A stretch of 64,000 bases of DNA, taken from positions 101,042 through 165,041 of the forward strand of contig JAKSZP010018541.1 of the NCBI GenBank assembly GCA_022478985.1, given 5' to 3'. Shown one piece after another: positions 46,791-58,423 of this stretch. Every line of letters starts with the position of its first letter. The stretch's first letter is position 1. Position numbers and translations under genes: made by a program. Source of the DNA: Massospora cicadina. Its lineage: Eukaryota; Entomophthoromycota; Entomophthoromycetes; Entomophthorales; Entomophthoraceae. Below the pieces are notes generated by a model. That model saw nothing but the letters and a program-made list of their open reading frames with translations, was not told the DNA's origin and did no database searches.

Positions 46791-47888
46791 TGTTGGGATT
46801 TTTTCTCACCTTTCCAGCCGTCTAGATTATCATGGGTTGCTAGGGGATAATCCCCTGTCAAGTGAATTGAATATCAATTGACCCCGATTTTGGTTAATAA
46901 TGTTTGGGTGATTTTAGGTAATTTTCCAGGAGCAGATCCATCAGGGATTGATCTGGGTTAATTCTTAAGATCTCATCAGGCAGATTTACCAACGAAATGG
47001 GGCATCTGATAGTTGATCAATACTTTAACTATCAGGTGTACCAATTGGGATTGGTTGGGTTTCATCACCGACCAATTGAGAATTTGAGGAGTAAGTTGCG
47101 AGGTGAGTGATGCCATATGCAACTACCAATTGATCAGTTGGTTTGTGATCTGCCATAATGGGTTCAAGTCCCATTAACTAAGCAGATCGCATGCCAAATA
47201 TGGTTGATTTTTGTGATTGAGTGGAAAACGTTAGGGACATGTTTTCTGACTCTTTCCGTTTTAGGTCTCAAGAATTTCCAATGAAGGAATCCTAAACAGA
47301 TAGAGAAGACCATCAATGGTGAGATGACAAAGGGAAAGTCAACAGCAACAGCTGACATACTATGGCTGAGACGCCAACTGAGTGTTGAGGGACAGATTCC
47401 CTCTATAGTTTCTACTGATTTTTCACTTTAATAAAAAGGTCTAATAAAGCAGAATCCATTATTAGTCTTAGTTCTATTCATCTTCAGGAAATTAGTGCTT
47501 GTATGTTTAAATTGGGGACTCTTTGGTAGGATAAAGAGTAAGGATTGAGTATCCTTAAGAAGAGAAGCTGAGCTTAGATGGGAATTGCTATAGACTTCGC
47601 AAGGCCAGAGTAAATGCCATACACTAGGGATTTTAGCGTGTATTGAGTTAGGCGATAAGGGAATAATTCCCTGCTGAGGACATCTAGATTATTTTGAGGA
47701 TAAATACAGGTCAAGCGTTGGACCAACGCTGGTTATCTAATTAACTACGGATAATAGTCTTCATACTAATATCAATTATATATCATATATCATCAGACAA
47801 AGCAAGAAGTGCACAAACTGAACCTGTGCAAGTTATTAGTTAAGGGTTAGTATTTGTAAACGAGCAGCAAAGCGCCTAGATTTTAACA
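46791..47888 (+). mobile_element. 5' LTR of P
   Basis: 1098 bp from TGTTGGGATTTTTTC to GATTTTAACA. It aligns with the 3' LTR and both M LTRs. AATAAAAAGG near 47431 is a likely poly(A) signal. Confidence 0.85.
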
Positions 47889-47890
47889 AT

Positions 47891-47908
47891 TGGTGCTCAC
47901 TATAGGGG
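47891..47908 (+). promoter_or_regulatory. tRNA-type primer-binding site of P
   Basis: TGGTGCTCACTATAGGGG, two bases after the LTR and shared with M and E1. Confidence 0.8.
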
Positions 47909-47949
47909 TTGTAGTTGAGTAGGATATACTAATAAATAGATATTGTACA

Positions 47950-49584
47950 AGGATGAGTTAAGAAAACTTTGGGTGTATTTGGCAACCATCAACAAGAACG
48001 CCTTGAATTCTGCTGATCATTAAGAATTCTCTGTCTTGGAGGAGAGAGTTACCAAGCTCAAGGAAGGAATCAAAGATGTCTCTAGTTTTGGCAATGAGTT
48101 ATTAGGTAAAGTAACTTCATTAAAGAACTAGGAAGTATATTTAGTTTAAGAAGTTTTATTCTTGAAAATGGAACGTGAAGCAGATCACCTTTGATTATGG
48201 GCATTCAGCACTGACATATAGAGTCTAATGAAGCAAGTCAAAGCGTTGAAGACTTATAAATTTCTATATGAGCCCTATGTGGCAACTGACGCAAAAAAGG
48301 ACCAAAAAAACTCCATTTGGAAAGTCAACTATTCAATGAAATATGCTGACCGTATTCACAGCCATTTCTTAAAGATGACTCCTAAAATCACTCTTCAAGT
48401 CAGTCAAGTAGCTAAACCAAGAGTGGTGGCTAAAAACTTTAGAAAATTTTGTGCTGCGCCAAAGTTATCCACATTCTATCAGGATAACTTTCCCGCGTTT
48501 TCAGTTTATTTGACATGACAATGTTTTCTGTACAGCGATCATCAAAAAACTTTGATGGTGATGAATTGTTTGGACAACTATTGCCAGAACTTAGTGCTAC
48601 CCCATTTAGAAGGTTCATCTGGTCTTGCTAAGAGTCCTAGGCTGCCATAATGAAAGAATCTGGAAGTCCCACACATATGTCAAAGTGCAAGCAAGAATTC
48701 TTGGGAATCCAATTCCAGAAGGATAAATTCTTAGTGAGTTTTGACAATCAATTATACCTAGAATAGCAGATTTTGGTCAGAGCAAAATTACTAAATGGTT
48801 TTGATGCATGGATTTCATTGCAAGCGGCCCTTTGACCCAATTACAAAATACATCAAATGATGTCTTCCATGTTTCTACTGAGATTACCAATTCGCAGATG
48901 GTAAATCATTTAAAAATAATAGGTGCTACATGTGATGCTCCAAATAGAAGCTTCTAACTGAGTCTATTACAAAATTTAAATCCTACAGAGTGGACCAAAG
49001 GTGCTAAGGAGTCCAATAGTCAAACTGTGCTGTAAAATAAGCTCAAAGAGTTTAAGCGGATTGTGGGAAAGATAAGTGATGTTTTCAGTGCGAAGGAAAA
49101 GGACATTTTGCTGTTCAATACAAGAAGCCAAAGGAACAGATCAATGTAGTCCAGGTGAAAGAGGCCAAACCCATACAGGAGTCAGGAAAGGGCTCTCAGC
49201 CTAGATGGGAAACAGTCTAGAGCTGCGGAAAAACTTGTTTTCCATGATATCATACATGAAGAAATTGACGTGAGTGCTCAGTTCATTGATAATGACGCGC
49301 AGGATCAACTATATCAAGTGGTCACTTTGGATGTGAATGCAGTAACCAGATCCAGAGCAAAGGGGATTGACCACAAAATAATTAAGGAAGTTGCTTGGCC
49401 GTATGCACAACAACTAGAAGACAAGATAAAAGCCATAGAAAATCCAGAAGAATTTACTGAGGTCAAGTTAGATGAGGCAAACCTATCTATCCTCATTAGT
49501 GCGATTAAGGAATCTTTCTCTGATTTACCAGCACAGGTTATTCACGCCCTCAATTCAGCAATAATGCCACTATACACTCAGTAA
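47950..49584 (+). pseudogene. Gag of P
   Basis: A short coiled coil (VLEERVTKLKEGIKD near 48035), a frame 48228-48518, a broken capsid part, a zinc knuckle at about 49078-49120 (CFQCEGKGHFAVQY, with the last Cys replaced by Tyr), then frame 49270-49584, which matches M (VTRSRAKGIDHKIIKEV). Many stops. Particle protein in the living family. Confidence 0.65.
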
Positions 49585-49605
49585 ATATGATTTACAATAA
49601 TTTAA

Positions 49606-49800
49606 GTGTACATATATGATATATTGGTTAATCAAGTATGGGTGCAGGCAATAGTTGACAGTGGAGCGCCTATCAATAATATTTCAACCAAGCTGGTAAA
49701 GAAGATGAGAATCTCGCCTGATATAGAATACAAGAAAGAGTTGGAATATCTAGGATTCATAATCAACTCTAGTGGACTGCAGTCACAAGCTAGAAACTGA
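49606..49800 (+). pseudogene. Protease-RT fusion by deletion in P
   Basis: A 64-codon frame starts with the protease active site AIVDSGAPINNISTKLVKKM and passes directly into LEYLGFIINSSGLQ, which is the end of the RT thumb (M has LEYLGFVINSSGLQ there). The whole RT palm, including YLDD, is deleted. Element P therefore cannot reverse-transcribe itself. M has a different deletion with one end in the same protease block. Confidence 0.75.
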
Positions 49801-50420
49801 GGCCATAGAGCAAATGGCTGTACTGAAAAGTTCCTGAGATATCCAAGTGTTCTTTGAATGGTTGGATACTACTGAAATTTCATATGGTATTTTGCAAGAA
49901 TCAATGAGCCCTCTTTCATTTGCTGAAGTTTCCAAAAAAGGATTTGTTTGGAATGAAGAGGCTCAGAGTTCTTTGATGAGTTACTCCATTGTCTGATAGA
50001 TTATCCAATATTGAAATATCCAGATTTCAATTGAGAATTTATATTACAGACTAATGCTTCAATAATGGCAATCAGCGCCATCCTAAGCCAAGTAGATGGA
50101 CTTGGGGACAAACATCCAGTAGTGTATGTGAGCCGGACACTATCAGCAGCCAAAAAATTACTTCATTACTGAGCATGAATGCCTTATGAGTACTTTACAC
50201 ATGTAAACATTTTTGGGTGTATATTCATTGAACGCACTTTAAAGTGGTGACGGACCATTCCTCTCTGCATTGGTTGCATAATTTGCAAAAACCAGAAGGA
50301 AGACTAGCCTGATGGAGATTTATCTAAAGGCTTATGTTTATGAGATTGTCCACTTAGCGGGAGCTTCTCATCAGAATGCAGATGGCTTATCAAGGTTGCC
50401 AATGGTCCAAGTGGTATACA
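49800..50420 (+). pseudogene. RT connection and RNase H of P
   Basis: LQTNASIMAISAILSQVDG, then HPVVYVSRTLSAAKK, then QNADGLSRL near 50377 (tether). The first RNase H Asp is Asn (QTNAS, where M has QTDTS). Stops near 50170 break the E block. Confidence 0.7.
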
Positions 50421-50559
50421 AGCAAGTGGATGAGCTATTACAGAGAATATTTGAAGGAGAAATTGGGAACAAGCATTAAGAAATCCAAGGTGCACTTTAG
50501 AAAGTGATGGAAAACACTGAGACCAAGGATGCACAAGTTTTTAAGACAATTGATGGAAA

Positions 50560-51590
50560 ACAATTACTATTTCCAAGACCATCCAAACGAGTGGCAATCA
50601 TTTAAGCTGCACATAAAGTTGTCAGGCAAGGAGGCCTAAGAAAGATGACCGATCACATTCACCAGTACAATTACTGGGAGTCTATCAACTATGATGCAAT
50701 GAATTATCTGGCTTGTTGTGTGGAGTGCCAGATTCACAAGCCTCACAAGAACATGACCAGATATTGACTGGTCCACCCTTGATTTGCCTTGCATACGGTG
50801 TCATTGATTTGATGGGACCATTAACCATGAGTATAAGGGGAGTCAGTTACATAATAGTTACAATTGACTATCTAACTAGATGGGTCAAGGCAAGGGACTT
50901 GGTGAAAATAGACACTACAAGCAATGCAAAGTTTATCCTGGATCAAGTTATATTGCCATGGATGCCCACAAGTTTTGTTGAGCAAATAATGGAATGAATT
51001 TCACATATCACATGATCCCAAGATTGATTGAGTAATGTGGATCCAAGGTGTAATGTTAGTATCTTACCAGCTGGAGATGAACATACTGGTAGAACAGGTC
51101 AATGGAACGCTGGTCATGACGCTGAAGAAGCTGGTCGCAGGGAGAACTTCTGCATGGGGAATGTACCTCTGTTTGGTGACATTTGTATATAATACAAGTC
51201 ATCATACGGCAATAGGATAAACGCCATATGAATTACTATACTGAATGAAGGCAACTTACTGCTGATTCTATATTTGGTGGTGGAACAACATTGGATGAGT
51301 GCTAATCAGTACGTGATCTGATTGTCAAATAACCTGATTGAGATGCAATTGCAAGCATTTGATGCAACCTTGGTGAAGAGTATCAAGGCAAAAATGATGG
51401 ATGATAAGAACCAACAGGCCTTATTAGAATACCAAATAGACAAAAGAGTTGCCTATCGCAATATGCATGGTTTTAGGAGAAGAAACAAGCTAGTTGTGTT
51501 GTGGTCAGGTCTTTTTAAGATTATCGCTAAGATGGAAATGGACACCTATCACATAAAGAACCTCTTGGATGGAAGGATTGTGAATTGAGT
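50560..51590 (+). pseudogene. Integrase of P
   Basis: Frame 50713-50997 contains VIDLMGPLTMSIRGVSYIIV, the first catalytic Asp block. Frame 51035-51220 contains NILVEQVNGTLVMTLKKL, the Glu block. The second Asp block is unreadable. Frame 51322-51588 is the C-terminal domain (GFRRRNKLVVLWSGLFKII), matching M. No chromodomain. Confidence 0.75.
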
Positions 51591-51599
51591 CCATGCTAA

Positions 51600-52040
51600 A
51601 TACTAAAGCAGTGGATCAAAGAAAGATAATAATAATAAAAGTGTTCCCAAAGGACCGCTGATACATTGAGATGGTTATGTCCTGATGATTTGATTAAGTC
51701 CTAAAAGGGACCAGTGAACCAAAATAGATGGTTACTTATTAAAAAATAAAAACTCTAAACGATAAAAACTGGTAGTTTAAGTATACCTCAGAAACAGTTT
51801 TATAAATAATAAAAAAATGGATTGCTGAACTGAGTAAAGGTCATGTCTTATATAGAAAAAGCAGAAAAAAATCAAAGATTGATAAAAATATAGGGAAACC
51901 ATAAAAACACACAGAAAAAACTTATTTTTAGAATTTTTATTGTTAATCCTTGACTTGTGGATAATTCCACCTATATTTCCTCTTGAGGGAGAGAGGATGT
52001 ATTGCAGTAGGGTTGAACAAACCGTTTAAATCTACGTGGG
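51600..52040 (+). other. Extra 3' region of P, first part
   Basis: A/T-rich sequence after integrase that aligns with M 39880-40200 (reverse complement). Ends at the insertion of solo LTR Q. Confidence 0.5.
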
Positions 52041-53693
52041 TGTTGGACATTTGCCCTCCAGGCTTCAAAATAAGAATGGTTTGGGGCAAAATTGGCAGAA
52101 AAAGGGAATGTCTGACATTTATAAGTCCTAGTTGATAATGAGATCAATTTAAATATAAATAACGATTTTGTCAGCCAAAAGACCCTGGCCAATCCTTGGT
52201 GGAACCCTGAAATCAGGGAAACACTATTATGAATACTCACCGGGAAAATAGCACTAAGTTGGGAAGTTTAATTTCCACAACTCCACATGTAAACCTGGGG
52301 AGTTCATCAAAGGTTTCCCCCAGTCACAACTAGTTCAAAGCCAGCACCAAATTTATGACCACCCTCTTTTATAGGCTTGGTGGAGGTCCACCAAGGTACA
52401 ATAAATTTTGCTAAAGGGAATTTCCTGAAATTTAATAGATTGTTACCCCATAGATATGTATTACCAAAGATTAACTCCCATCAGTTGTTCAGCCATAGTG
52501 AAGCAAGTTTTCCATGCTTCAATAAGCTGAATTCCCATATTTGTCATGGTTGGATGACTTTATAGTAGGAACCGATGCTAAAGACAAGGCTGGGCAACAG
52601 GAGGCCCAGAAGGTGAAACTTCAGGCTCTTCCTGACCTAAAACACACCTTAGATCAACGCTGGGTGCAAGCCAAGCATGCCCAGGTTGATACTAATGGGG
52701 TGCAAAATGCCCAGCCTCTTATCTCGGCTCAGGCACTAAAATGGATGATTTACATTATAAACAAAGATGGTTTGATTCGCTTGGTTGGAGAGCAAGGGTT
52801 TGAGTCCCACTCAAGCTATGAATTTTTAAGCTCAGGTAAAACATGGCTTTAATCAATTACTCAAGTGAAGGCACTTTCAGTGTATTTTACTAAAAAGGAC
52901 GGAAGCATCTGTTTATTGGAGCATCAAGGCTTGGGCGCACTTCCGCAGAACCTGAATTTCCCCAGCCCACTTAAAATATGTTTTTGCGACCAACATTCCT
53001 TGTTGGTCGACTTTCTTAAATAAATTTTACCCATTATTTTTACGTTTTTCAATGGTTCTTTAGGTGAACTTGGTGGTGGACCTCTTCAGGGAGGTCTCCA
53101 ACCATGTGGGCCTCTACTTATTATCACCATTAACCCAAATACCAGGTGCTTTCTTGGGCCGTTTAAGTCCCCTCCAGACAAGACACCCAAGTCTACTAGC
53201 ACCCAATTACCCTTGACGATGGACTCTCCTTTGGTGTCTACTCAAGTTGGGAGGTTTCTTACTTACTTGGTCTCATATGTGGTGCTTTATACCCTCGCCT
53301 GGGTTATTTTTTGTTCAAGCACCATTCTAGGTGCCTCATTTTCCATTATTTTAATGGCTAGTTCCCTAGCAATGTGGGTTTTCATCCCACATCACCTTGC
53401 TGGGAACAAGAGAGTTACAGACACTCTCTTGACAATATTACTTAATTTGGATATTCCCAAGCTATCTGAACGTTGAGCCTTAACTTTTTAAATACTTTTA
53501 TCGATTTATTAGGTGGATCCTCTTTATTTTACCCCCACGTGGCGCCCAATAATTATTTATAAAAAATAAACCTTTTAGTATTTATTTTTTTCTATCTCCT
53601 TCATATAAGTGGTGAGAAAAGCCCATCACATATAATGTTGGATTTGAGGCAAAAAGCACCATCAAGCCTTCTTTTCAAACCGAAAATCCAACA
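52041..53693 (+). mobile_element. Solo LTR Q, interrupted by solo LTR F
   Basis: Starts TGTTGGACATT and ends AAATCCAACA, so the ends form a 7-bp inverted repeat. It is absent from the same site in M (CTATGTGAAATCAGATGC). Flanks are GTGGG (52036-52040) and GTGAG (53694-53698), a target duplication with one change. Without the F insertion the LTR is about 755 bp. AAAATAAACC near 53562 suggests plus orientation. Confidence 0.75.
52542..53434 (+). mobile_element. Solo LTR of family F, with ATATT target duplication
   Basis: TGTCATGGTTGGATG to CTCTCTTGACA, flanked by ATATT at 52537-52541 and 53435-53439. It is homologous to the LTRs of H. It contains the GACCAAC...GTTGGTC hairpin near 52988-53012, the sequence used in the proposed self-priming. 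Confidence 0.85.
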
Positions 53694-53698
53694 GTGAG

Positions 53699-55332
53699 AT
53701 CAGATGCTAGCAAGAGCTAAACTACTTGAAGTCAAGTTCGTTGAGGGGAGGCTGATCCCTGTGAGTATGTGATAAAGGGAAGAGAGATAAAAAATCAGTA
53801 CTTGCCAAACATAATACCCTGCATTGGGGAGTGAAGCAACAGAACAAGAAGAGGCAGTCATTAAGTAACCCCAAGTAATCCAGATATGGCACTGGAACTG
53901 AAAGATCGATCTTGAGTGCTTGCCAACAGGCTTTGTCAAGAACAATAGACATATGGGCCAGCATTGAGAAAGGGATACTAGGAAGGGTTGCTGAATCATG
54001 CCCCCAATCAAAGCCATCAGGGAAGGTACTGATGAGATGTTCCAGAAACGAGATAGTCATGCAGGGAGTGGATGGCATCCTTCAGACAATGACTATGAGC
54101 TCCTTGGAAGTGAAAGCAGAATGAGTGATGGAATCTTGAGAGACAGGAAGCTTTGTGGCCCAACCTTAAAAACTTGGCCAGCAAAACAAAGGGCATAGGC
54201 TGCATTGTCTTAATATAGGATGTTTTTGGGATTGTAGGGGTTCAGATCTATGGATAGAGCCTTGTTTACTCAGGTCCTCAATTCTGCACAGGGAGTTTGA
54301 AATGTTCGCGCTTTCCAATGACCAGTTCAGTTGAAAGAATAGCAGGTTTGTAAACTGGATGAGTTAGGAAAAGTTACTCTAGAAGCAAGTCAGCTCATGC
54401 GAGGAACAATCAAGTGAGAGTGGAGGGCTTTGTTTCAGGAGGTTCAACAATTATTGCATGAGTATCTGCAAATAGAGCCAAATTGAGAGAGTATCAAAAT
54501 CTAATTTGGGAATTGATGACAGAGGGAGTATTGATCACAATTTGTTCAAGATGATTGCTAATCTGGTTTCATCGGTGTTGGATACTGTTTCTGGTAGTTT
54601 CACAGAGATACTGGCTACAGATTCTTGACTGGGAGTATGATTCCTAGGGGAACCATAGAAGAGATTTTGCCGCATATATTGACTCATCAGTTGGAAGAGC
54701 CAAACATCTTTATCAGATATGCTGTTGAGCAGTTGCTGGTACCAAGATTCTAAATCTGACGTATGAGCTGTATAAGAGGGGAGATGTCAGGCTTTTTTAT
54801 AATAGCTAATATTATACATTTTGGTAGCAATTAAGCTCTAATTTCAGAGAAATTAATCTCAACGTTAATGAGATAAGCTCTTCAGAGAAGAATTAAGAAT
54901 TTTATGAGCAAAGAAGTTACTACAAGAAAATAAAAGAATGAATATAATTGAGCATTCTTAATTAAGCCATGAAATGAACATTGACAGCAGTGATCTCCTA
55001 TCAAGGACATGGAGGAAAATCAGGAAATTGAGGATGCCGGACCAAGAATCTTGAATATGACAGCGGATCATATGCCCTGACTGGGGGAAACTGGATCCTG
55101 GTACTAGTATCATTACAAGTAAATTGATCATCCCAGAATGACAGAGGGTTTTAGGGACCACACTCTGAGGATGTGGTAGCAAGGAGTAAGGGGAAGAGAA
55201 CTGCATGCAAAAGGTTGTTCTGAGCAGCATTGAGTGCAGATCAAGTGTGCTCCTCTAGAACCCAATAAATATTTGACCTGATTTCTGAGGCGGTATTCTC
55301 CTGTCCCAATCCTATTCTTGCTGGAAATCTAG
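53699..55332. other. Extra 3' region of P, second part, with antisense open frames
   Basis: Aligns with M 38225-39880. Minus-strand frames 53722-54078 (118 codons), 53700-54017, 54017-54205 and 54958-55230 have counterparts in M. The pol-strand frame 53998-54198 contains MFQKRDSHAGSGWHPSDNDY, also in M. No family could be recognised on either strand, and both strands contain stops when the whole region is read. Confidence 0.45.
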
Positions 55333-55346
55333 GCAATAGGGGGTTG

Positions 55347-56425
55347 TGTTGGGATTTTTGCCCACCTTTCCAGCTGTCTATATCATCATGGGTTGCTAGA
55401 GGATAATTCTCTATGGCAAGTGAATTGGATATCAGTTGACCCCAAATTTGGTTTTTAATAGTTTTAGGGGTTTTTAAGTAATTTGCCAGAATTAGATTTA
55501 TCAGGGATCAATCCTTGTAAAAGCTTAAGATTTCATTTGGCAGAGTTGCCAACAAAATGGGGGCAATTGATAGTTTATCAATGATTAACTATCAGATGTA
55601 CCAATTAGGATCAGTCAGGTTTCATCACTGATCAATTGAGAATTTAAGGAGCAATTTGCAAGGTGAGTGATGCTACCTGCAACTAGTAAATTAATCGGTA
55701 GGTTTGTGACCTGTCTTAATGGGTTACAAGTCCCATTACCTAAGCAGATTGCTCGTTAAATATAGGTGGTTTGCTGGGATTGAGTGGAAACATTAGGGAC
55801 ACGTTTTGGACCATTTCTGTTTCAGGTCTTGAGGATGTCCAATGAAGGAATCCTAGCCAGATGGAGAAGACCATCGTTGGTGAGATGCCAAAGGGAAATT
55901 CAATGACAATGGCTGCCATTTCATGGATGATACGCCAACTGAGGGTTGAGGGTCAGATTCCCTCTATAATTCCCTCTGAGAATTCCCTTTAATAAAAAAA
56001 GGTCTAATTTAGCAGAATTCATTATTGATCTTAGTTATATTCATCTTTTAGGAAATTATTGCTTGTGTGCTTTAATTGGGGACTCTTTATTAGGATAAAG
56101 AGTTAAGATTGAGGATCCTTTAGAAGAAAAGCTAAGCTTAGATTGGAATTTCTATAGACTCCATGAGACCAGAGGAAAGGACATAAACTATGGATGTGAT
56201 CGTGGATCAAGTTAGGTGGATAAGGGTATTATTTCTACTGAAGACATTAAGAGTACTTCAAGTAGAAATACAGGTCAACGTTGGACCAAAATTAATTATC
56301 TATTCAACTATGTATAATAGTATTCATACTATAATTAATCAAATATCATCTATTATCAGATAATGCAAATCGTGCACTTACCAAACCTGTGCAGTTAAAC
56401 AATTTAGGGGTTATCAGTCTTAACA
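55347..56425 (+). mobile_element. 3' LTR of P
   Basis: TGTTGGGATTTTTGCCC to GTCTTAACA. Near its end it lacks about 20 bases found in the 5' LTR (AGCAGCAAAGCG segment). Confidence 0.85.
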
Positions 56426-56460
56426 GTCAATGAAGGCCCTAAATTAAAACCCTATCTAGC

Positions 56461-56478
56461 TTCACGCTTTTTTATCTT
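56461..56478 (+). repeat. 18-bp direct repeat, right copy
   Basis: Identical to 45972-45989. It follows the last 35 bases of insertion X (56426-56460). Confidence 0.8.
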
Positions 56479-56621
56479 CAGCTATTATAAAGTTGCAACA
56501 CCATTATATAAGTCACAGAAGAAAGATCCATAATGGAACTTTTTAAGAATGTGTAACATTGCTTTGAGGTGTTGTTAAATTTATGACTGTTCACCTACCT
56601 TTTCTTTCCATATTTGAACAG

Positions 56622-56747
56622 AAATGTAAAAATCATATGGACGCCAGTGACTTGGCGCTCAATGAAGTACTCACCCAGCTACAAGATGATACTTATCTCT
56701 TGGTAGAAAACATATCCAAGAAGTTTAAAGTTTTTGAAATTAGTTAA
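56622..56747 (+). CDS. Possible terminal exon of an unrecognised host gene
   Basis: A frame of 41 codons plus stop follows a pyrimidine-rich stretch ending TTTGAACAG, a good 3' splice-site pattern. It has balanced codon use and CG dinucleotides (GACGCC, GGCGCTC), unlike the repeats. The product starts KCKNHMDASDLALNEVLTQL and ends VFEIS. I do not recognise it. A short upstream ATG frame (56533 on) could be an earlier exon with a GTGTAA donor, but this is weak. The 18-bp-flanked insertion lies just upstream and could have disrupted the gene. Confidence 0.25.
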   Translation, partial: KCKNHMDASDLALNEVLTQLQDDTYLLVENISKKFKVFEIS

Positions 56748-56749
56748 TT

Positions 56750-57404
56750 AACTTACAAGAAGGAGGGCCTTGCCATAGTAGCTTTCTTTTGTAAATTGTT
56801 CCACTATATATTGGACAGAAAAATCACTGCGTAAACTGACAATGCCAATTAAGCTTACTGTTCAACTACATATTAAATAGTTTCTCCTAAGATGCCATAT
56901 AACATAATATAAATTTACCTTGAGCTCAATACTTAACAGGAAAAATCAATATTATTCTGATGAACTTCACAAAAAACAAACAATACATATAATTATGCAA
57001 CTTTATATATATGGAGGGAATAGACATCAAAGATGAGCTAAACATAATATGGTCATCCCTATTTTACTTGTAGTTCTAAAAACAATGCAGAAAATCTTAA
57101 TTTAAGTGTGATATTATATTAGTTTAATAATAAAGCTTTATGTGCAAAACCAAGGGATCAGTCTCACATCTGCTATCTAGGAACCAATAAGTACAATGCA
57201 TGAAAGAAGCTATAATAATACAGGTTATTTTTGCAAACAAGTGACCTGTGCAAGTCTTCTTGTATCCTATTGGTGGCCAAATGCCTACAATATCATATAA
57301 AACTGTTGCCATCTGTTATGTCTTCCTAGTCATTTAAAAGAAACCTTATACAGAGAAATATCTGATAAGATAATCACTGAAGGAATTTCTAAGGTATGGG
57401 TTCT
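56750..57404. other. AT-rich spacer before element H
   Basis: No supported feature. A 62-codon frame on the minus strand (57124-57312) has no recognisable motif. Confidence 0.35.
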
Positions 57405-58303
57405 TGTCATGGCTTGAGGATGACATGATAATGGGGACAAACACCAAGGATAAAGCTGCATGTCAGGAGGCCAAGAGGGTGAAGTTGGCAGGCCTCCCTG
57501 GCCTCAAAGATATCTTGTACTAACGCTGGGTTAAGGCGAGATATGCCCAGGTTGGTCCCAGGGAAGTTAGAGAAGTTTGTCCCTGCATTACAGTAGGTGC
57601 TTTAAAACAAACCAGCTTTTAATTTATAAACAAAGGTTCCCTTCGATTTCTTGGTAAATGGGGTCTTGAAACCCATTAAGTTTTCGAAATTCTCAGCTCA
57701 GGTCAGCCTTACCTACAATTGATAACCCATGTTCAGTCAATTACTAAGTATAGTACACTGCCTGATAGAGCATGCGCTTATAGGTGCACCTTAGCTTAGC
57801 ACCACTTCCATCAATCAATTATTCCCCCAAACTTCCTTAAATTTGTTCCTTGAGACCAATCTCTCTCGTTGGTCAACTTCCTCTCTAATAAAAACCTTTC
57901 ATTGGTATACGTCTTTTTTATGTTATATTGTGTCAACCTGTGCACGGACCACTTTGAGGAGGTCTCATGCCACGTTAATCATATAATTTCCACAACCATA
58001 ACTCTCTCCTCTATGCATCTCTGGGACGCCCTGGTTCCCTCTAACCTGGGCCGTTTTTTCACTCCAGCTCAGAGCACCGCTTAGATATGAACCCCACTTT
58101 GAGGTTCACTCTTGTCTTGTTGTAAATCTGATTTTTGTTCCTTTATTTATTGTTAACTACCCTCACCCTAAGTTACTACAGCTCAAGCACCCTCTTTAGG
58201 GCTTATATTGATTTTACTACTAATGACTAGTTCCCTGGCGTTATGTCTGTGCACCGTGCACCACCCCGCTGGGAACAGGAGAGTTATAGACACTCTCTTT
58301 ACA
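57405..58303 (+). mobile_element. 5' LTR of H (family F)
   Basis: TGTCATGGCTTGAGG to CTCTCTTTACA. It contains GTTGGTCAACT at 57868-57878, followed closely by AATAAAAACC (poly(A)-like, 57887). A likely R region therefore starts at this motif. Confidence 0.85.
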
Positions 58304-58305
58304 TC

Positions 58306-58316
58306 AGTTGACCAAC
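58306..58316 (+). promoter_or_regulatory. Self-priming primer-binding site of H
   Basis: AGTTGACCAAC, starting three bases after the LTR, is the exact reverse complement of GTTGGTCAACT at 57868-57878 in the LTR. In Tf1 of fission yeast an 11-base match between the mRNA 5' end and this site primes reverse transcription. Confidence 0.6.
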
Positions 58317-58423
58317 CACTTCACTTTACATGCACATACTTTTTCTGTATGGGACTTTCATATAGTGCAAATGGGGTGCGCCAGCTGCTGGTCATGGCTA
58401 CGGTGAGGATCATCACTGTTTTG

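Larger units (their letters stand above)
46791..56425 (+). mobile_element. Ty3/Gypsy element P (same family as M)
   Basis: LTRs at 46791-47888 and 55347-56425, a tRNA-type primer-binding site, gag, a protease joined to the RT end by deletion, RNase H, integrase, then an extra 3' region containing a solo LTR Q that holds a solo LTR F. Flanks CAATA and GTCAA do not form a duplication. Many stops make it inactive. The polypurine tract is at 55333-55346 (GCAATAGGGGGTTG). Confidence 0.85.

Noticed and set aside
53213..53476. 87-codon open frame with hydrophobic character
   Set aside because: Lies inside solo LTR F and past its edge; other F copies have different frames. A shadow of LTR sequence.
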